Source: Beijerinckiaceae bacterium
GTDB taxonomy: Bacteria > Pseudomonadota > Alphaproteobacteria > Rhizobiales > Beijerinckiaceae
Assembly: GCA_009773635.1 (NCBI GenBank)
Contig: WSYC01000011.1
Location: 51,050-115,049 of the forward strand
Length of the DNA: 64,000 nt
Direction: 5' to 3'
Positions 1 to 8,659 of this stretch are shown here, piece by piece. A program made the translations under genes and the position numbers. The notes under the pieces were generated by a model. The model saw only the letters and a list, made by a program, of their open reading frames with translations, ran no database searches and was not told the origin of the DNA. Position 1 is the stretch's first letter. Each line of letters opens with the position of its first letter.

Positions 1-1207
<1,207 letters not shown>

Positions 1208-1332
1208 GCTTCCCCGATGGTCAATTGGCATGCATTCTGCCAGCAATGCCGGAAGGAATGATCCGGCATTTACCCGGTCGCAGTCAACGCGGCCAGGCAT
1301 TGGGCGATGCGACCGGAGGCAACGAGGACCGC

Positions 1333-1788
1333 ATGACGGATGGAACGGGCGGGAGAAACGCCGCGAAACTGGACGAAGCTTCGGTGCTCGCGCGCTTCGT
1401 GCCCGACACTTCCGATGCTGTCGGTCATGTCGCCTATGCCCTGCATCGCGGCGCCCTCATGGCCTTCCGGCAGGAATTTCACGCCCGCCACGCCCGTTCG
1501 CCGGATGCGGTGGAGGAGGAGGCTTTTCTGGTTGGCGAGGTCTCGGACGCGCGCATCGCAGCGTATCGCACCAGCGCCAGCGGCATCGTGATGCCGGCTG
1601 CTGCGTCGGGCACGCCGAAACGCAAGGCACGCTGGCCGTGGTTCGGCATGTGGATCGATGCGCCGATGGCGCCCTCGGGACAGCCCGAAGCCATCAACTG
1701 GCGCGGGCTGTTCACGCGGCTGATCGTGCTCTTGCTGGCGGTGATCACGACAGCGATTCTCCTGCGCGTGCTTTTCGTCAAGAGCTAG
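1333..1788 (+). CDS. Hypothetical protein with C-terminal membrane anchor
   Basis: I do not recognise this 151-residue protein. It has a polar N-terminal region with an acidic patch (VEEEAFL), a KRKARWPW motif near residue 98, and one hydrophobic segment close to the C-terminus (LIVLLLAVITTAILLRVLF) followed by a short basic tail. It looks like a tail-anchored cytoplasmic protein. The ATG at 1333 has a GAGG ribosome site a few bases upstream; the longer open frame from 1165 runs antisense into rnhB and is unlikely. The stop codon shares the palindrome CTAG (1785-1788) with the stop of the convergent radical SAM gene. Confidence 0.7.
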   Translation: MTDGTGGRNAAKLDEASVLARFVPDTSDAVGHVAYALHRGALMAFRQEFHARHARSPDAVEEEAFLVGEVSDARIAAYRTSASGIVMPAAASGTPKRKARWPWFGMWIDAPMAPSGQPEAINWRGLFTRLIVLLLAVITTAILLRVLFVKS

Positions 1789-2930
1789 AACAGCGACATC
1801 TGCCCGCCGGGCAATGTGGGCGGCGTGAAAAGGTCCGTCCGCAGCTTGCCACCCGAACGCCGACGCAGGCCAAACCGCTCGGTCGCGAGGCGGAAGCGTT
1901 TGGCGATCAGTTCGGCGAAAACGCCGGTTCCCACCTGCCGCTCGCCGAATTTGGCGACATAATCCGCGCCGCCGCGCGTCGACTGCACGATCGACATCAC
2001 GTGCCGGAGCTTGCCCGGGTAATGCGTGAGCATCCACTCGCGGAAGAGCTCGCGCAGTTCCAAAGGCAGGCGTAGCAACACGTAATGAGCTTCGCTCACG
2101 CCCACCTCTGCCCCGGCCTCCAGCAACCGCTCGATCTCGTGGTCGTTGATGGCGGGAATGATCGGTGCCATCAGCATCGTCGTGGGGATGCCGGCGTCCT
2201 TCAGATGCCGGAGCGCGTCGAGCCGCTTTGCCGGTGTCGAAGCGCGCGGCTCCATGGTGCGCGCGAGCTTGCCGTCGAGCGTCGTCACCGACAGCGCGAC
2301 GCGGACGAGGCCTCTGGCGGCCATCGGCGCGAGAATATCGACATCGCGCGTCACCAGCGCGGATTTCGTGACGATGGTGACCGGATGGCTGGTTCGCGCC
2401 AGCACTTCCAGAATCGCCCGCGTGATCCGGTATTGCCGCTCGATCGGCTGATAGGGATCGGTGTTGGCGCCGAGCGCGATCTCGCGCGGGACATATTTCG
2501 GCATCGCCAGTTCCCGCTCCAGCAGTTCGGCGGCGTTCGGCTTCGCAAAGAGCCGTGATTCGAAATCGAGCCCCGGCGAGAGCCCGAGGTAGGCGTGGCT
2601 CGGCCGGGCATAGCAATACGAGCAACCGTGCTCACAGCCACGATAGGGGTTGATCGAGCGGTCGAACGGAATATCCGGCGAGGTGTTGCGGGTGATGATG
2701 GTGACCGCGCGTTCCATCGTCGTTTGCGTGCGGAAGGGAGGCAGCTCCTCAGGCTCGCCCCAGCCATCATCGAAAGCTTCCGCCTGATGCTTCTCGAACC
2801 GCCCGGAGACATTGGTCACCGCGCCGCGTCCGCGCCTTGCCGCCTCGGCGAGTGGCGTCGTGATCCGCTCCAGCCGCGCGAGATCGGCGGGGGCGAGGTC
2901 GGTGTTTACGGACAGAGCGGGCAGCGACAT
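1785..2930 (-). CDS. PA0069-family radical SAM protein (spore photoproduct lyase-like)
   Basis: The 381-residue protein carries the radical SAM cluster motif CxxxCxxC at C99-C103-C106 (RGCEHGCSYCYARP). This is followed by KYVPREIALGANTDPYQPIE, typical of the PA0069/Rv2578c family related to spore photoproduct lyase. The exact reaction of this family is not established; DNA repair is a common guess. A LexA-type box (2946-2960) sits 16 bases upstream of the start, which supports a damage-related role. The C-terminus (PGGQMSLF) overlaps the convergent small gene by 4 bases. The ATG at 2930 (MSLPALSV) is the only start consistent with the box lying upstream. Confidence 0.88.
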   Translation of the reverse strand: MSLPALSVNTDLAPADLARLERITTPLAEAARRGRGAVTNVSGRFEKHQAEAFDDGWGEPEELPPFRTQTTMERAVTIITRNTSPDIPFDRSINPYRGCEHGCSYCYARPSHAYLGLSPGLDFESRLFAKPNAAELLERELAMPKYVPREIALGANTDPYQPIERQYRITRAILEVLARTSHPVTIVTKSALVTRDVDILAPMAARGLVRVALSVTTLDGKLARTMEPRASTPAKRLDALRHLKDAGIPTTMLMAPIIPAINDHEIERLLEAGAEVGVSEAHYVLLRLPLELRELFREWMLTHYPGKLRHVMSIVQSTRGGADYVAKFGERQVGTGVFAELIAKRFRLATERFGLRRRSGGKLRTDLFTPPTLPGGQMSLF

Positions 2931-2945
2931 CGGAATCCCTATTTA

Positions 2946-2960
2946 GAACAAAATAGGAAC
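2946..2960. promoter_or_regulatory. LexA-type SOS box, GAAC-N7-GAAC
   Basis: The sequence GAACAAAATAGGAAC has two GAAC half-sites separated by exactly seven bases, the known alphaproteobacterial LexA recognition pattern. It lies 16 bases before the ATG of the radical SAM gene on the minus strand, where bound repressor would block the promoter. A second site with similar flanks is at 32447-32461. Confidence 0.6.
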
Positions 2961-3176
2961 AAAAATCATCTGAGGAGTCAAGGGCGATTGTCCGGGGACG
3001 CCGGCCCGTCCTTAACCGCTGGAGCGCAGGGGGAGATGAAACAGGCGTGCGTTCAGGCATGTTTGCAGAGCACGCATGCAGAACCTGCTTGCAAATTGAA
3101 ATGCTGCATTGCAACATGAGGCAATGATGGTGAAGCGTCCGGCGCATGGAGCGCCCCTTCGAAGTGGCAGAGGCCC

Positions 3177-3719
3177 ATGCTGACGGCGGTTATCGATGTT
3201 CGCCAGGAGCCGCTTGCGCTCACCGCGACCCTCGGCCCGCTCGTGCGCGGGGTTGTCGAAGGGCTCGTCGGGACGGCGGTTCTCGTCGCCCGTGAAGCAA
3301 ACGACGACCTCTCCTCGATCGCGGACGCCGCCGGGTGCCGCATCCTGACCGCGGAGAACTGGCGCGAAGGATTCGCCCGCGCGGTGGTCAATGCGCCGGG
3401 TGTGGGCATTCTTGTGCTGGATACGGGGGTGCAGATCGGGCCGGATTTCTGGCCACTGCTCGCGGACAGGCTCCCCGTGCTCGGCAACCGGCCGGCAGCG
3501 ACCGAGCCGGTATCCCGCCCCGGTCTGGCTTCACCGATCCGCGCGGCGGGCGATTTTTTCAATGCGCTGACCGGGCGGACGAACCGTGATGCCGTGCTCC
3601 TCTTGCCGCCCGGCCGTGCGCGCGAGATCGCGCAGGGAAAGCTCGATCCTTTCGCCGTGCACTACGGCAAGGCACTGGTGCGGCTGAGGGCAAGCGTGAC
3701 GCGGGTGGATCTGAGGTAG
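3177..3719 (+). CDS. Short glycosyltransferase family 2-like protein
   Basis: This 180-residue protein has the layout of a reduced GT-A glycosyltransferase. It has an N-terminal Rossmann-like strand (LTAVIDVRQE), a region AVLVAREANDDLSSIADAAGCRIL that resembles the nucleotide-sugar half of family 2 enzymes from rhizobia, and a strand GVGILVLDTGVQIGPDFW where the metal-binding loop would sit. No classical DxD is visible (LDTG is at that place), so activity is doubtful. No signal peptide or membrane segment is seen. It is divergent from the radical SAM gene across 246 bases that hold the LexA-type box. The assignment rests on similarity to short rhizobial GT2-like proteins and is moderate at best. 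Confidence 0.5.
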   Translation: MLTAVIDVRQEPLALTATLGPLVRGVVEGLVGTAVLVAREANDDLSSIADAAGCRILTAENWREGFARAVVNAPGVGILVLDTGVQIGPDFWPLLADRLPVLGNRPAATEPVSRPGLASPIRAAGDFFNALTGRTNRDAVLLLPPGRAREIAQGKLDPFAVHYGKALVRLRASVTRVDLR

Positions 3720-3740
3720 CTGCGCCGATGTCCGGCACGG

Positions 3741-4043
3741 TTACCGCGGCAGCCTTGCGTAAAAATCCGCGATTTCCTGCATTTCCGCGTCGTCCATCAG
3801 GCGGCTCATGACGCGCATTTCCTTGTGCGGACGCCGGCCCTTCTGGAAGTCGCGCATCTGCTTGAGGAGATAGTCGTAGTTCTGGCCGGCGAGATGCGGC
3901 ACGTCCTTGTCCTTCGCGATGCCGTCATCGCCATGGCAGGCCATGCATTCGAGGATGAGCGCGCGATTCGGCTGCTGCGCCGAGGCGGGTGTGGCTGCAA
4001 TCAGGCAAGCCAGAAGCGGGAGAAGGTGGGAAGTCCGGATCAT
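3741..4043 (-). CDS. Small class I cytochrome c, periplasmic
   Basis: A 100-residue exported protein. The signal peptide (MIRTSHLLPLLACLIAATPA) is cleaved near ASA-QQ. The haem-binding CxxCH is CMACH at residues 33-37, and methionines in the KEMRVMSRLM stretch are candidate axial ligands. DDAEMQEIADFYARL forms the typical C-terminal helix. It looks like a stand-alone single-haem c-type cytochrome that carries electrons in the periplasm. A start at 4064 is possible, but 4043 gives a cleaner signal peptide. The partner is unknown. It lies downstream of the zinc peptidase gene on the same strand. Confidence 0.85.
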   Translation of the reverse strand: MIRTSHLLPLLACLIAATPASAQQPNRALILECMACHGDDGIAKDKDVPHLAGQNYDYLLKQMRDFQKGRRPHKEMRVMSRLMDDAEMQEIADFYARLPR

Positions 4044-4057
4044 CGCGGGGCTTCTTT

Positions 4058-4125
4058 CAGGCATGCGCGCCGCTACAGCGCGCGGGTATTGCAGGCATGC
4101 GCGCTCTCACAGCGCGCGGGTATTG
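4058..4125. repeat. 34-bp tandem duplication at the 3' end of the zinc peptidase gene
   Basis: Two head-to-tail copies (4058-4091 and 4092-4125) differ at only four adjacent positions. Each begins CAGGCATGCGCG and ends CAGCGCGCGGGTATTG. The distal copy holds the last codons and the stop of the peptidase gene; the other lies just beyond it in the gap before the cytochrome gene. Confidence 0.8.
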
Positions 4126-5015
4126 AACGTATCGCAGGACTGGACCTGCCCGGTGCGAAGCCCCTGCTGGAGCCAGCGCGAACGCTGCTCCGAGGAACCA
4201 TGCGTGAAGCTGTCCGGCACGACATAGCCCTGGCTTTGCTTCTGGAGCTTGTCATCGCCGATCGCGGCGGCGGCGGCGAGCGCTTCTTCAAGATCGCCCT
4301 GCTCAAGCACGCGCCAGCGCTGGTTGGCGTGGTAGGCCCAGACGCCGGCGAGGCAATCCGCCATCAGCTCGACGCGCACCGAAAGCCCGTTCGCCTCGCG
4401 GCGCGAAAGCCGTTGCTGCGCCTGCTGCACCTTGGGCAAGATGCCAAGAAGGTTCTCGATGTGGTGGCCCATTTCATGCGCGATCACATAGGCATAGGCG
4501 AAATCGCCGCCCGCCCGCAGCTTCGTGCGCATTTCCGCAAAGAAGCTCATGTCGAGGTAGATCTTGCCATCCGGGGGGCAATAGAATGGTCCCATGGCCG
4601 CTTCAGCGCTGCCACAGCCCGAGTTCGTGCCGGCGCGATAAAGGACCAGTGGCGCGCGCTTGAACGGCACGCCGCGCTGCTGCGGCAGAACCTGCTGCCA
4701 GACGTCTTCATTCGTTTTCAGAACGCGCGAGACGAAGACGCGCAATTGCTCTTCCTCCTGCGACGAGGATCGCGGCGGGGCGCTCTGGCGCGAGACCACC
4801 TGGCCGCCGTTGCGCGCGCCGGAGACGATTTCCGCACCGCCGATCAGGATCGCCGGATTGATGCCGAGCGCCCAGCCGACGATCGTGAGCAGCGCGATCG
4901 TGCCGAAGCCGAGGCCGCCGCGACCGCCGGGAAAATTCATGCCGCCGCGATTGTCGCGGCCTTCGCCACGGCGATCCTCGACGTTTTCCGATTCCTCGAT
5001 CCCGTCGAGACGCAT
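4107..5015 (-). CDS. YpfJ-like neutral zinc metallopeptidase, membrane-anchored
   Basis: 302 residues of the YpfJ/KPN_02809 neutral zinc metallopeptidase family. A glycine/arginine-rich start leads into one membrane segment (GFGTIALLTIVGWALGINPA). A linker follows, then the peptidase domain with the zinc motif HEMGHHIENLLG and a downstream ELMADCLAGVWA that supplies the third ligand region. CDTFNTRAL ends the protein. The catalytic domain probably faces the periplasm. The natural substrate of the family is not known. The ATG at 5015 (MRLDGIEE) gives the full-length form. The 3' end has been tandemly duplicated (see the 34-bp repeat). Confidence 0.9.
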   Translation of the reverse strand: MRLDGIEESENVEDRRGEGRDNRGGMNFPGGRGGLGFGTIALLTIVGWALGINPAILIGGAEIVSGARNGGQVVSRQSAPPRSSSQEEEQLRVFVSRVLKTNEDVWQQVLPQQRGVPFKRAPLVLYRAGTNSGCGSAEAAMGPFYCPPDGKIYLDMSFFAEMRTKLRAGGDFAYAYVIAHEMGHHIENLLGILPKVQQAQQRLSRREANGLSVRVELMADCLAGVWAYHANQRWRVLEQGDLEEALAAAAAIGDDKLQKQSQGYVVPDSFTHGSSEQRSRWLQQGLRTGQVQSCDTFNTRAL

Positions 5016-5066
5016 TGGAAGCCTCCACCCTGTCTAACTGTCGCGCAACCTTGCCGCGAGCAACCC

Positions 5067-5100
5067 AAGCCTGCTGATATCAAGCCTGCTGATATCAAGC
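5067..5100. repeat. 15-bp tandem repeat (two units)
   Basis: AAGCCTGCTGATATC occurs twice in direct tandem at 5067-5081 and 5082-5096, followed by AAGC. It lies in the gap between the starts and ends of two minus-strand genes (peptidase and uracil-DNA glycosylase). No function is evident. Confidence 0.8.
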
Positions 5101-5128
5101 TCTTGCGCCGAACGAAATCATCTTCTTG

Positions 5129-5971
5129 CTATACGGGGGCTGAATGCCCGTCGCGCAGGCGAACGGCGAGGGCGCGCAAGTCGCGCCACGCCAGCGATTT
5201 CTGTCCCGGCTGGCGCAGCAGATAGGCCGGATGCAGCGTTGCCAGTGCCGGAATTTTCCTGTTGCCGGCGTCGTAGTCGAACCAGCGGCCGCGGAGCCGC
5301 AGGATGCCGTCCTTCTGGTGGAGCAGGTTCTGCGTTGCCGGCGCGCCCATGGTCACCAGCACATCGGGCGCTGAAAGCTCGATCTGACGATGGATGAACG
5401 GCAGGCAGATCGCGATTTCCTGCGGCGTCGGTGTCCGGTTTCCCGGCGGCCGCCACGGCACGATATTGGCGATATAGACGCTCGAGCGATCAAGGCCGAT
5501 GGCGTGGAGCATCTTGTCGAGCAATTGCCCGGCGCGTCCGACGAAGGGCTTGCCGGTCTCGTCCTCGTCGCGGCCCGGCGCTTCGCCGATGATCATCAGT
5601 TTCGCGCCCGGCGCGCCATCCGCAAAAACCAGCCGCGAGGCGGTGGATTTGAGGGCGCAGCCCTCGAAGCCCGCGAGAAGCTTTTCCAGTGTTTCGAGAT
5701 CGGGGGCGGATTTCGCCAGCGTGCGCGCAGCCATGATGGCATCTTCAGGCGCAGTATGGGCAGGAAAAGCGGGGACAGGGCGTTGAGGTGTGACTGCAGC
5801 GGCAGACCTGTTTCGCCCGGGGCCTTCTTCCGGTGCAGCGGGAAGCGCGGCGATGGGCGCAGTCGTCTGCGGCAGCAACCGGTTGACGGGTTCGTCACCA
5901 ATGGCGACATCAACGCCCGCCGCCAGCAGGAATTCGAGAATCTGGCGGGGAGAATTTGCTTCCATCTGCAT
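5129..5971 (-). CDS. Uracil-DNA glycosylase, family 4-like
   Basis: 280 residues. The N-terminal 90 are a variable, proline-rich extension. The core has motif A GEAPGRDEDE (129-138) followed by KPFVGRAGQLLDKML, then WRPPGNRTPTPQE, and the late motif HPAYLLRQP. It removes uracil from DNA in base excision repair. Canonical family 4 enzymes bind a 4Fe-4S cluster with four cysteines. Here only two of the four positions are cysteine (C105 in FEGCALK and the one in AICLPF); the VPWRPPGN position that is often cysteine is tryptophan. This matches other rhizobial homologues but argues against a normal cluster. It is divergent from ETF-QO. Confidence 0.88.
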   Translation of the reverse strand: MQMEANSPRQILEFLLAAGVDVAIGDEPVNRLLPQTTAPIAALPAAPEEGPGRNRSAAAVTPQRPVPAFPAHTAPEDAIMAARTLAKSAPDLETLEKLLAGFEGCALKSTASRLVFADGAPGAKLMIIGEAPGRDEDETGKPFVGRAGQLLDKMLHAIGLDRSSVYIANIVPWRPPGNRTPTPQEIAICLPFIHRQIELSAPDVLVTMGAPATQNLLHQKDGILRLRGRWFDYDAGNRKIPALATLHPAYLLRQPGQKSLAWRDLRALAVRLRDGHSAPV

Positions 5972-6130
5972 GCCTCGCCCTCCTTCCGCTGGTTGCCGGT
6001 GCCGTGCGCTTCATTCAGCGCGCCCGGCTCTTCATTCTTGCATCTTTGTTCTTGTCTCTTCGTCCTTGCATTTCTAATGGGCCAGAATATCCAGAACAAG
6101 CAAGGGTTTGAAATAAGCCGGATTGAAAAC

Positions 6131-6146
6131 AGTTCATATATGAACT
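6131..6146. promoter_or_regulatory. Perfect 16-bp palindrome, candidate operator upstream of ETF-QO
   Basis: AGTTCATATATGAACT is a perfect inverted repeat, 45 bases before the ETF-QO start and in the region shared with the divergent glycosylase gene. A close relative, TAGTTCATATGTAAACTA, occurs at 23391-23408 before the acyl-CoA dehydrogenase gene. Sharing between two functionally linked genes suggests a repressor site, perhaps of a TetR-, MarR- or GntR-type regulator; the protein is not identified. Confidence 0.6.
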
Positions 6147-6190
6147 ATCAAGGGCATTATTTGCTGCTGCCAGCCTGAAGGGGGAACGCC

Positions 6191-7867
6191 ATGGAACTGC
6201 CCGAACGCGACCAGATGGACTATGACGTCGTCATCGTCGGCGGCGGTCCGGCCGGGCTTTCGGCGGCGATCCAGCTCAAGCAGCGCGCAGCTGAGAAGGG
6301 CGAGGAGATCTCGGTCGTCGTCGTCGAGAAGGGCTCCGAGATCGGCGCGCATATCCTCTCCGGCGCGGTCATCGATCCCATCGGCCTCGATAAGCTGATC
6401 CCCGACTGGCGCAACGATCCGGATTGTCCGGTCAAGACCCCGGTGACGGCGGACAGGTTTTATTTCCTCGGCCCGGCCGGCGCGATGCGGCTGCCGAACT
6501 TCATGATGCCGAAGCTGCTCGACAATCACGGCAATTACGTGATCTCGCTCGGTGCCCTGTGCCGCTGGCTGGCGGCGCGCGCCGAGGCGCTGGGGGTGGA
6601 AATCTACCCCGGTTTCGCCGCGCAGGAGGTGCTCTACGACGACAAGGGCGCGGTGATCGGCATCGCCACCGGCGACATGGGCGTCTCGCGTGGTGGCGAG
6701 ATGAAGGATACCTACACGCGCGGCATGGCGTTGATGGGCAAATACACGCTCTTCGGCGAGGGCGTGCGCGGCCATCTTGCCAAGCAGCTCATCGCGAAAT
6801 TCGCCCTCGACAAAAACGCGGATGTGCCGAAATTCGGCATCGGCCTCAAGGAACTCTGGCAGATCGACCCGAAAAAGCACCAGCCGGGCCTTGTTCAGCA
6901 TTCGTTCGGCTGGCCGCTCGATGCGAAAACCGGCGGCGGCTCGTTCCTGTATCATTTCGACGACAATCTCGTCTCGATTGGGTTTGTTGTGCATCTGAAC
7001 TATCAGAACCCGACGCTCTCGCCGTTTGACGAGTTCCAGCGCTTCAAGCAGCACCCGATGATCCGCGACGTGCTGGAGGGCGGCAAGCGCCTGTCCTATG
7101 GTGCAAGGGCGATCACCGAGGGGGGGTATCAGTCGGTGCCGAAGCTCGCCTTCCCCGGCGGTGCGCTGATCGGCTGTTCGGCCGGCTTCGTGAATGTGCC
7201 GCGCATCAAGGGCAGCCATAACGCGATGCTCTCCGGCATGCTCGCGGCAGACAAGATCGTGGAGGCGCTGGGCGAAGGGCGCAGCCACGATGAACTCGCG
7301 GCGTATAACGCCGCCTGGCGTGCGAGCGAGATCGGCAAGGACCTCAAGCAGGTGCGCAACGTCAAGCCGCTGTGGTCGAAGTTCGGCACCTGGATCGGCA
7401 TCCCGCTCGGCGCGCTCGATATGTGGACGAACGAACTCTTCGGCTTCTCGTTCTTCGGCACGCTCAAGCACGGCAAGACCGATGCGGCCTCGCTGAAGCC
7501 GCTGGCAGAGGTCACACCGATCGCCTACCCCAAGCCCGATGGCGTGATCTCTTTCGACAAGCTCTCCTCGGTGTTCCTCTCGGGCACCAACCACGAGGAG
7601 GACCAGCCAGTTCACCTGACGCTGAAGGATGCCTCGGTGCCTGTGGGCACGAACCTGCCCGTCTACGGCGAGCCGGCGCGGCTCTATTGCCCGGCGGGGG
7701 TTTACGAGGTCATCTACGCGGATGAAGCCGCAAAGACCGGCCCGCGGTTCCAGATCAACGCGCAGAACTGCGTCCACTGCAAGACCTGCGACATCAAGGA
7801 CCCCGCGCAGAACATCACCTGGATCGCGCCCGAGGGCGGCGGCGGGCCGACCTATCCGAACATGTAA
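6191..7867 (+). CDS. Electron transfer flavoprotein-ubiquinone oxidoreductase (ETF-QO)
   Basis: 558 residues, the usual length. It takes electrons from reduced ETF, which is fed by acyl-CoA and other dehydrogenases, and passes them to ubiquinone at the inner membrane. The FAD-binding motif VIVGGGPAGLSAA starts near residue 14. The C-terminal domain holds the 4Fe-4S cluster ligands: one cysteine near residue 500 (LYCPAGVY) and three in CVHCKTCDIKDP near 527-533. The protein ends GGGGPTYPNM. The ATG at 6191 follows a purine-rich GAAGGGGGAA ribosome site. The palindromic operator upstream links it to the acyl-CoA dehydrogenase operon at 23.5 kb. Confidence 0.96.
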   Translation: MELPERDQMDYDVVIVGGGPAGLSAAIQLKQRAAEKGEEISVVVVEKGSEIGAHILSGAVIDPIGLDKLIPDWRNDPDCPVKTPVTADRFYFLGPAGAMRLPNFMMPKLLDNHGNYVISLGALCRWLAARAEALGVEIYPGFAAQEVLYDDKGAVIGIATGDMGVSRGGEMKDTYTRGMALMGKYTLFGEGVRGHLAKQLIAKFALDKNADVPKFGIGLKELWQIDPKKHQPGLVQHSFGWPLDAKTGGGSFLYHFDDNLVSIGFVVHLNYQNPTLSPFDEFQRFKQHPMIRDVLEGGKRLSYGARAITEGGYQSVPKLAFPGGALIGCSAGFVNVPRIKGSHNAMLSGMLAADKIVEALGEGRSHDELAAYNAAWRASEIGKDLKQVRNVKPLWSKFGTWIGIPLGALDMWTNELFGFSFFGTLKHGKTDAASLKPLAEVTPIAYPKPDGVISFDKLSSVFLSGTNHEEDQPVHLTLKDASVPVGTNLPVYGEPARLYCPAGVYEVIYADEAAKTGPRFQINAQNCVHCKTCDIKDPAQNITWIAPEGGGGPTYPNM

Positions 7868-7901
7868 CGGGCCACGCGGGGCAAACGGCGGTCAAAAAGA
7901 A

Positions 7902-7935
7902 ACCGGCCGACGAGGGGGGATCGTCGACCGGCCAG
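7902..7935. terminator. Stem-loop between convergent ETF-QO and thioredoxin genes
   Basis: ACCGGCCGACGA and TCGTCGACCGGCC form an imperfect long stem around a G-rich loop, placed between two convergent stops. There is no strong U-run on the plus side, so intrinsic termination is plausible but not certain. Confidence 0.4.
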
Positions 7936-7967
7936 TTCTTCGTGCGGAAGGGATATCGGCTGCAGGC

Positions 7968-8393
7968 TTACTGAAGGGCCGCGCCGATAAAGGTCGCGAT
8001 CCGGTCCTTGTCGGTCACGCCGCCGGAACGCGCGACTTCCTTACCATCCTTGAAAACGAGAATGATCGACTGGCTGCCGATGTTGTTGGCCTTCTTGAAC
8101 TCGGTTTCCTTGTCGAAATCGACGACGAAGGCCGAAACGTTCTTCAGGCTACCGGTGCCGGAAAGTTCGTTGAACACGGATTCCTGCTTCTTGCAGACCG
8201 GGCACCATTCGGCATGAACATGCACGAGGACCGGCTTCGAGCCCTTCAAGGCAGCGTCAAAGGTGCTCTTCGTGTAGGGGGCGAAACCGGTCGCCAGGGA
8301 GAGCGCCGGAAAGGCGATGGCGGAAACGCCGAGCGCAACGGCGGCGCCAAGCAGGGTGCGGCGGGCAAGGGTGAATTCGTTCGGCCGGGACAT
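7968..8393 (-). CDS. Exported thioredoxin-like protein
   Basis: 141 residues. An N-terminal hydrophobic stretch preceded by RR (LARRTLLGAAVALGVSAIAF) suggests export, possibly by the Tat route, although no full SRRxFLK motif is seen. The thioredoxin fold has the redox-active WCPVC at residues 63-67. The cis-proline loop appears altered (IGSQSIILVFKDG, serine where proline is usual), which would change specificity or redox potential. It is likely a periplasmic disulfide or reductant protein. It is convergent with ETF-QO. Confidence 0.82.
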   Translation of the reverse strand: MSRPNEFTLARRTLLGAAVALGVSAIAFPALSLATGFAPYTKSTFDAALKGSKPVLVHVHAEWCPVCKKQESVFNELSGTGSLKNVSAFVVDFDKETEFKKANNIGSQSIILVFKDGKEVARSGGVTDKDRIATFIGAALQ

Positions 8394-8659
8394 GGTCGGG
8401 AGTCTCCTGAGGAAAATCTGGCTGGCGCTGCCTCTCAGCAGGCGCCGCGACCATGCCGCCCCGCTGCCCCGCTGTCACTTCACGAGGTGCGCACGGACGG
8501 ATCACAAATCCGTGCGGCGACGGTGCAGCCGGCAAAATCAAAATGCCGCCAGCGCTATCCCGCTGTTTGGGTCTTTCTGCGGCCTTGTTTCGATGCTAAC
8601 CGGGAAGATCAATGCTTTTTTTTGCGACTCGTCGCGCTCATCCGGATCGGCACATCAGT

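Noticed and set aside
1270..2625. 451-codon open frame on the minus strand overlapping the radical SAM gene
   Set aside because: It is antisense or out of frame to well-supported genes, rich in Arg/Ala and without any family motif; a shadow of GC-rich codon bias.
3825..5225. 466-codon plus-strand frame across the zinc peptidase gene
   Set aside because: Antisense to a gene with a clear HEMGHH motif; low-complexity Arg/Ala composition.
6040..6075. LexA-like GTTCTTGTCTCTTC near ETF-QO
   Set aside because: The second half-site is off by position (TTCG rather than GTTC).
6134..7777. 547-codon frame antisense to ETF-QO
   Set aside because: Shadow of ETF-QO third-position GC; no start signal and no domain.
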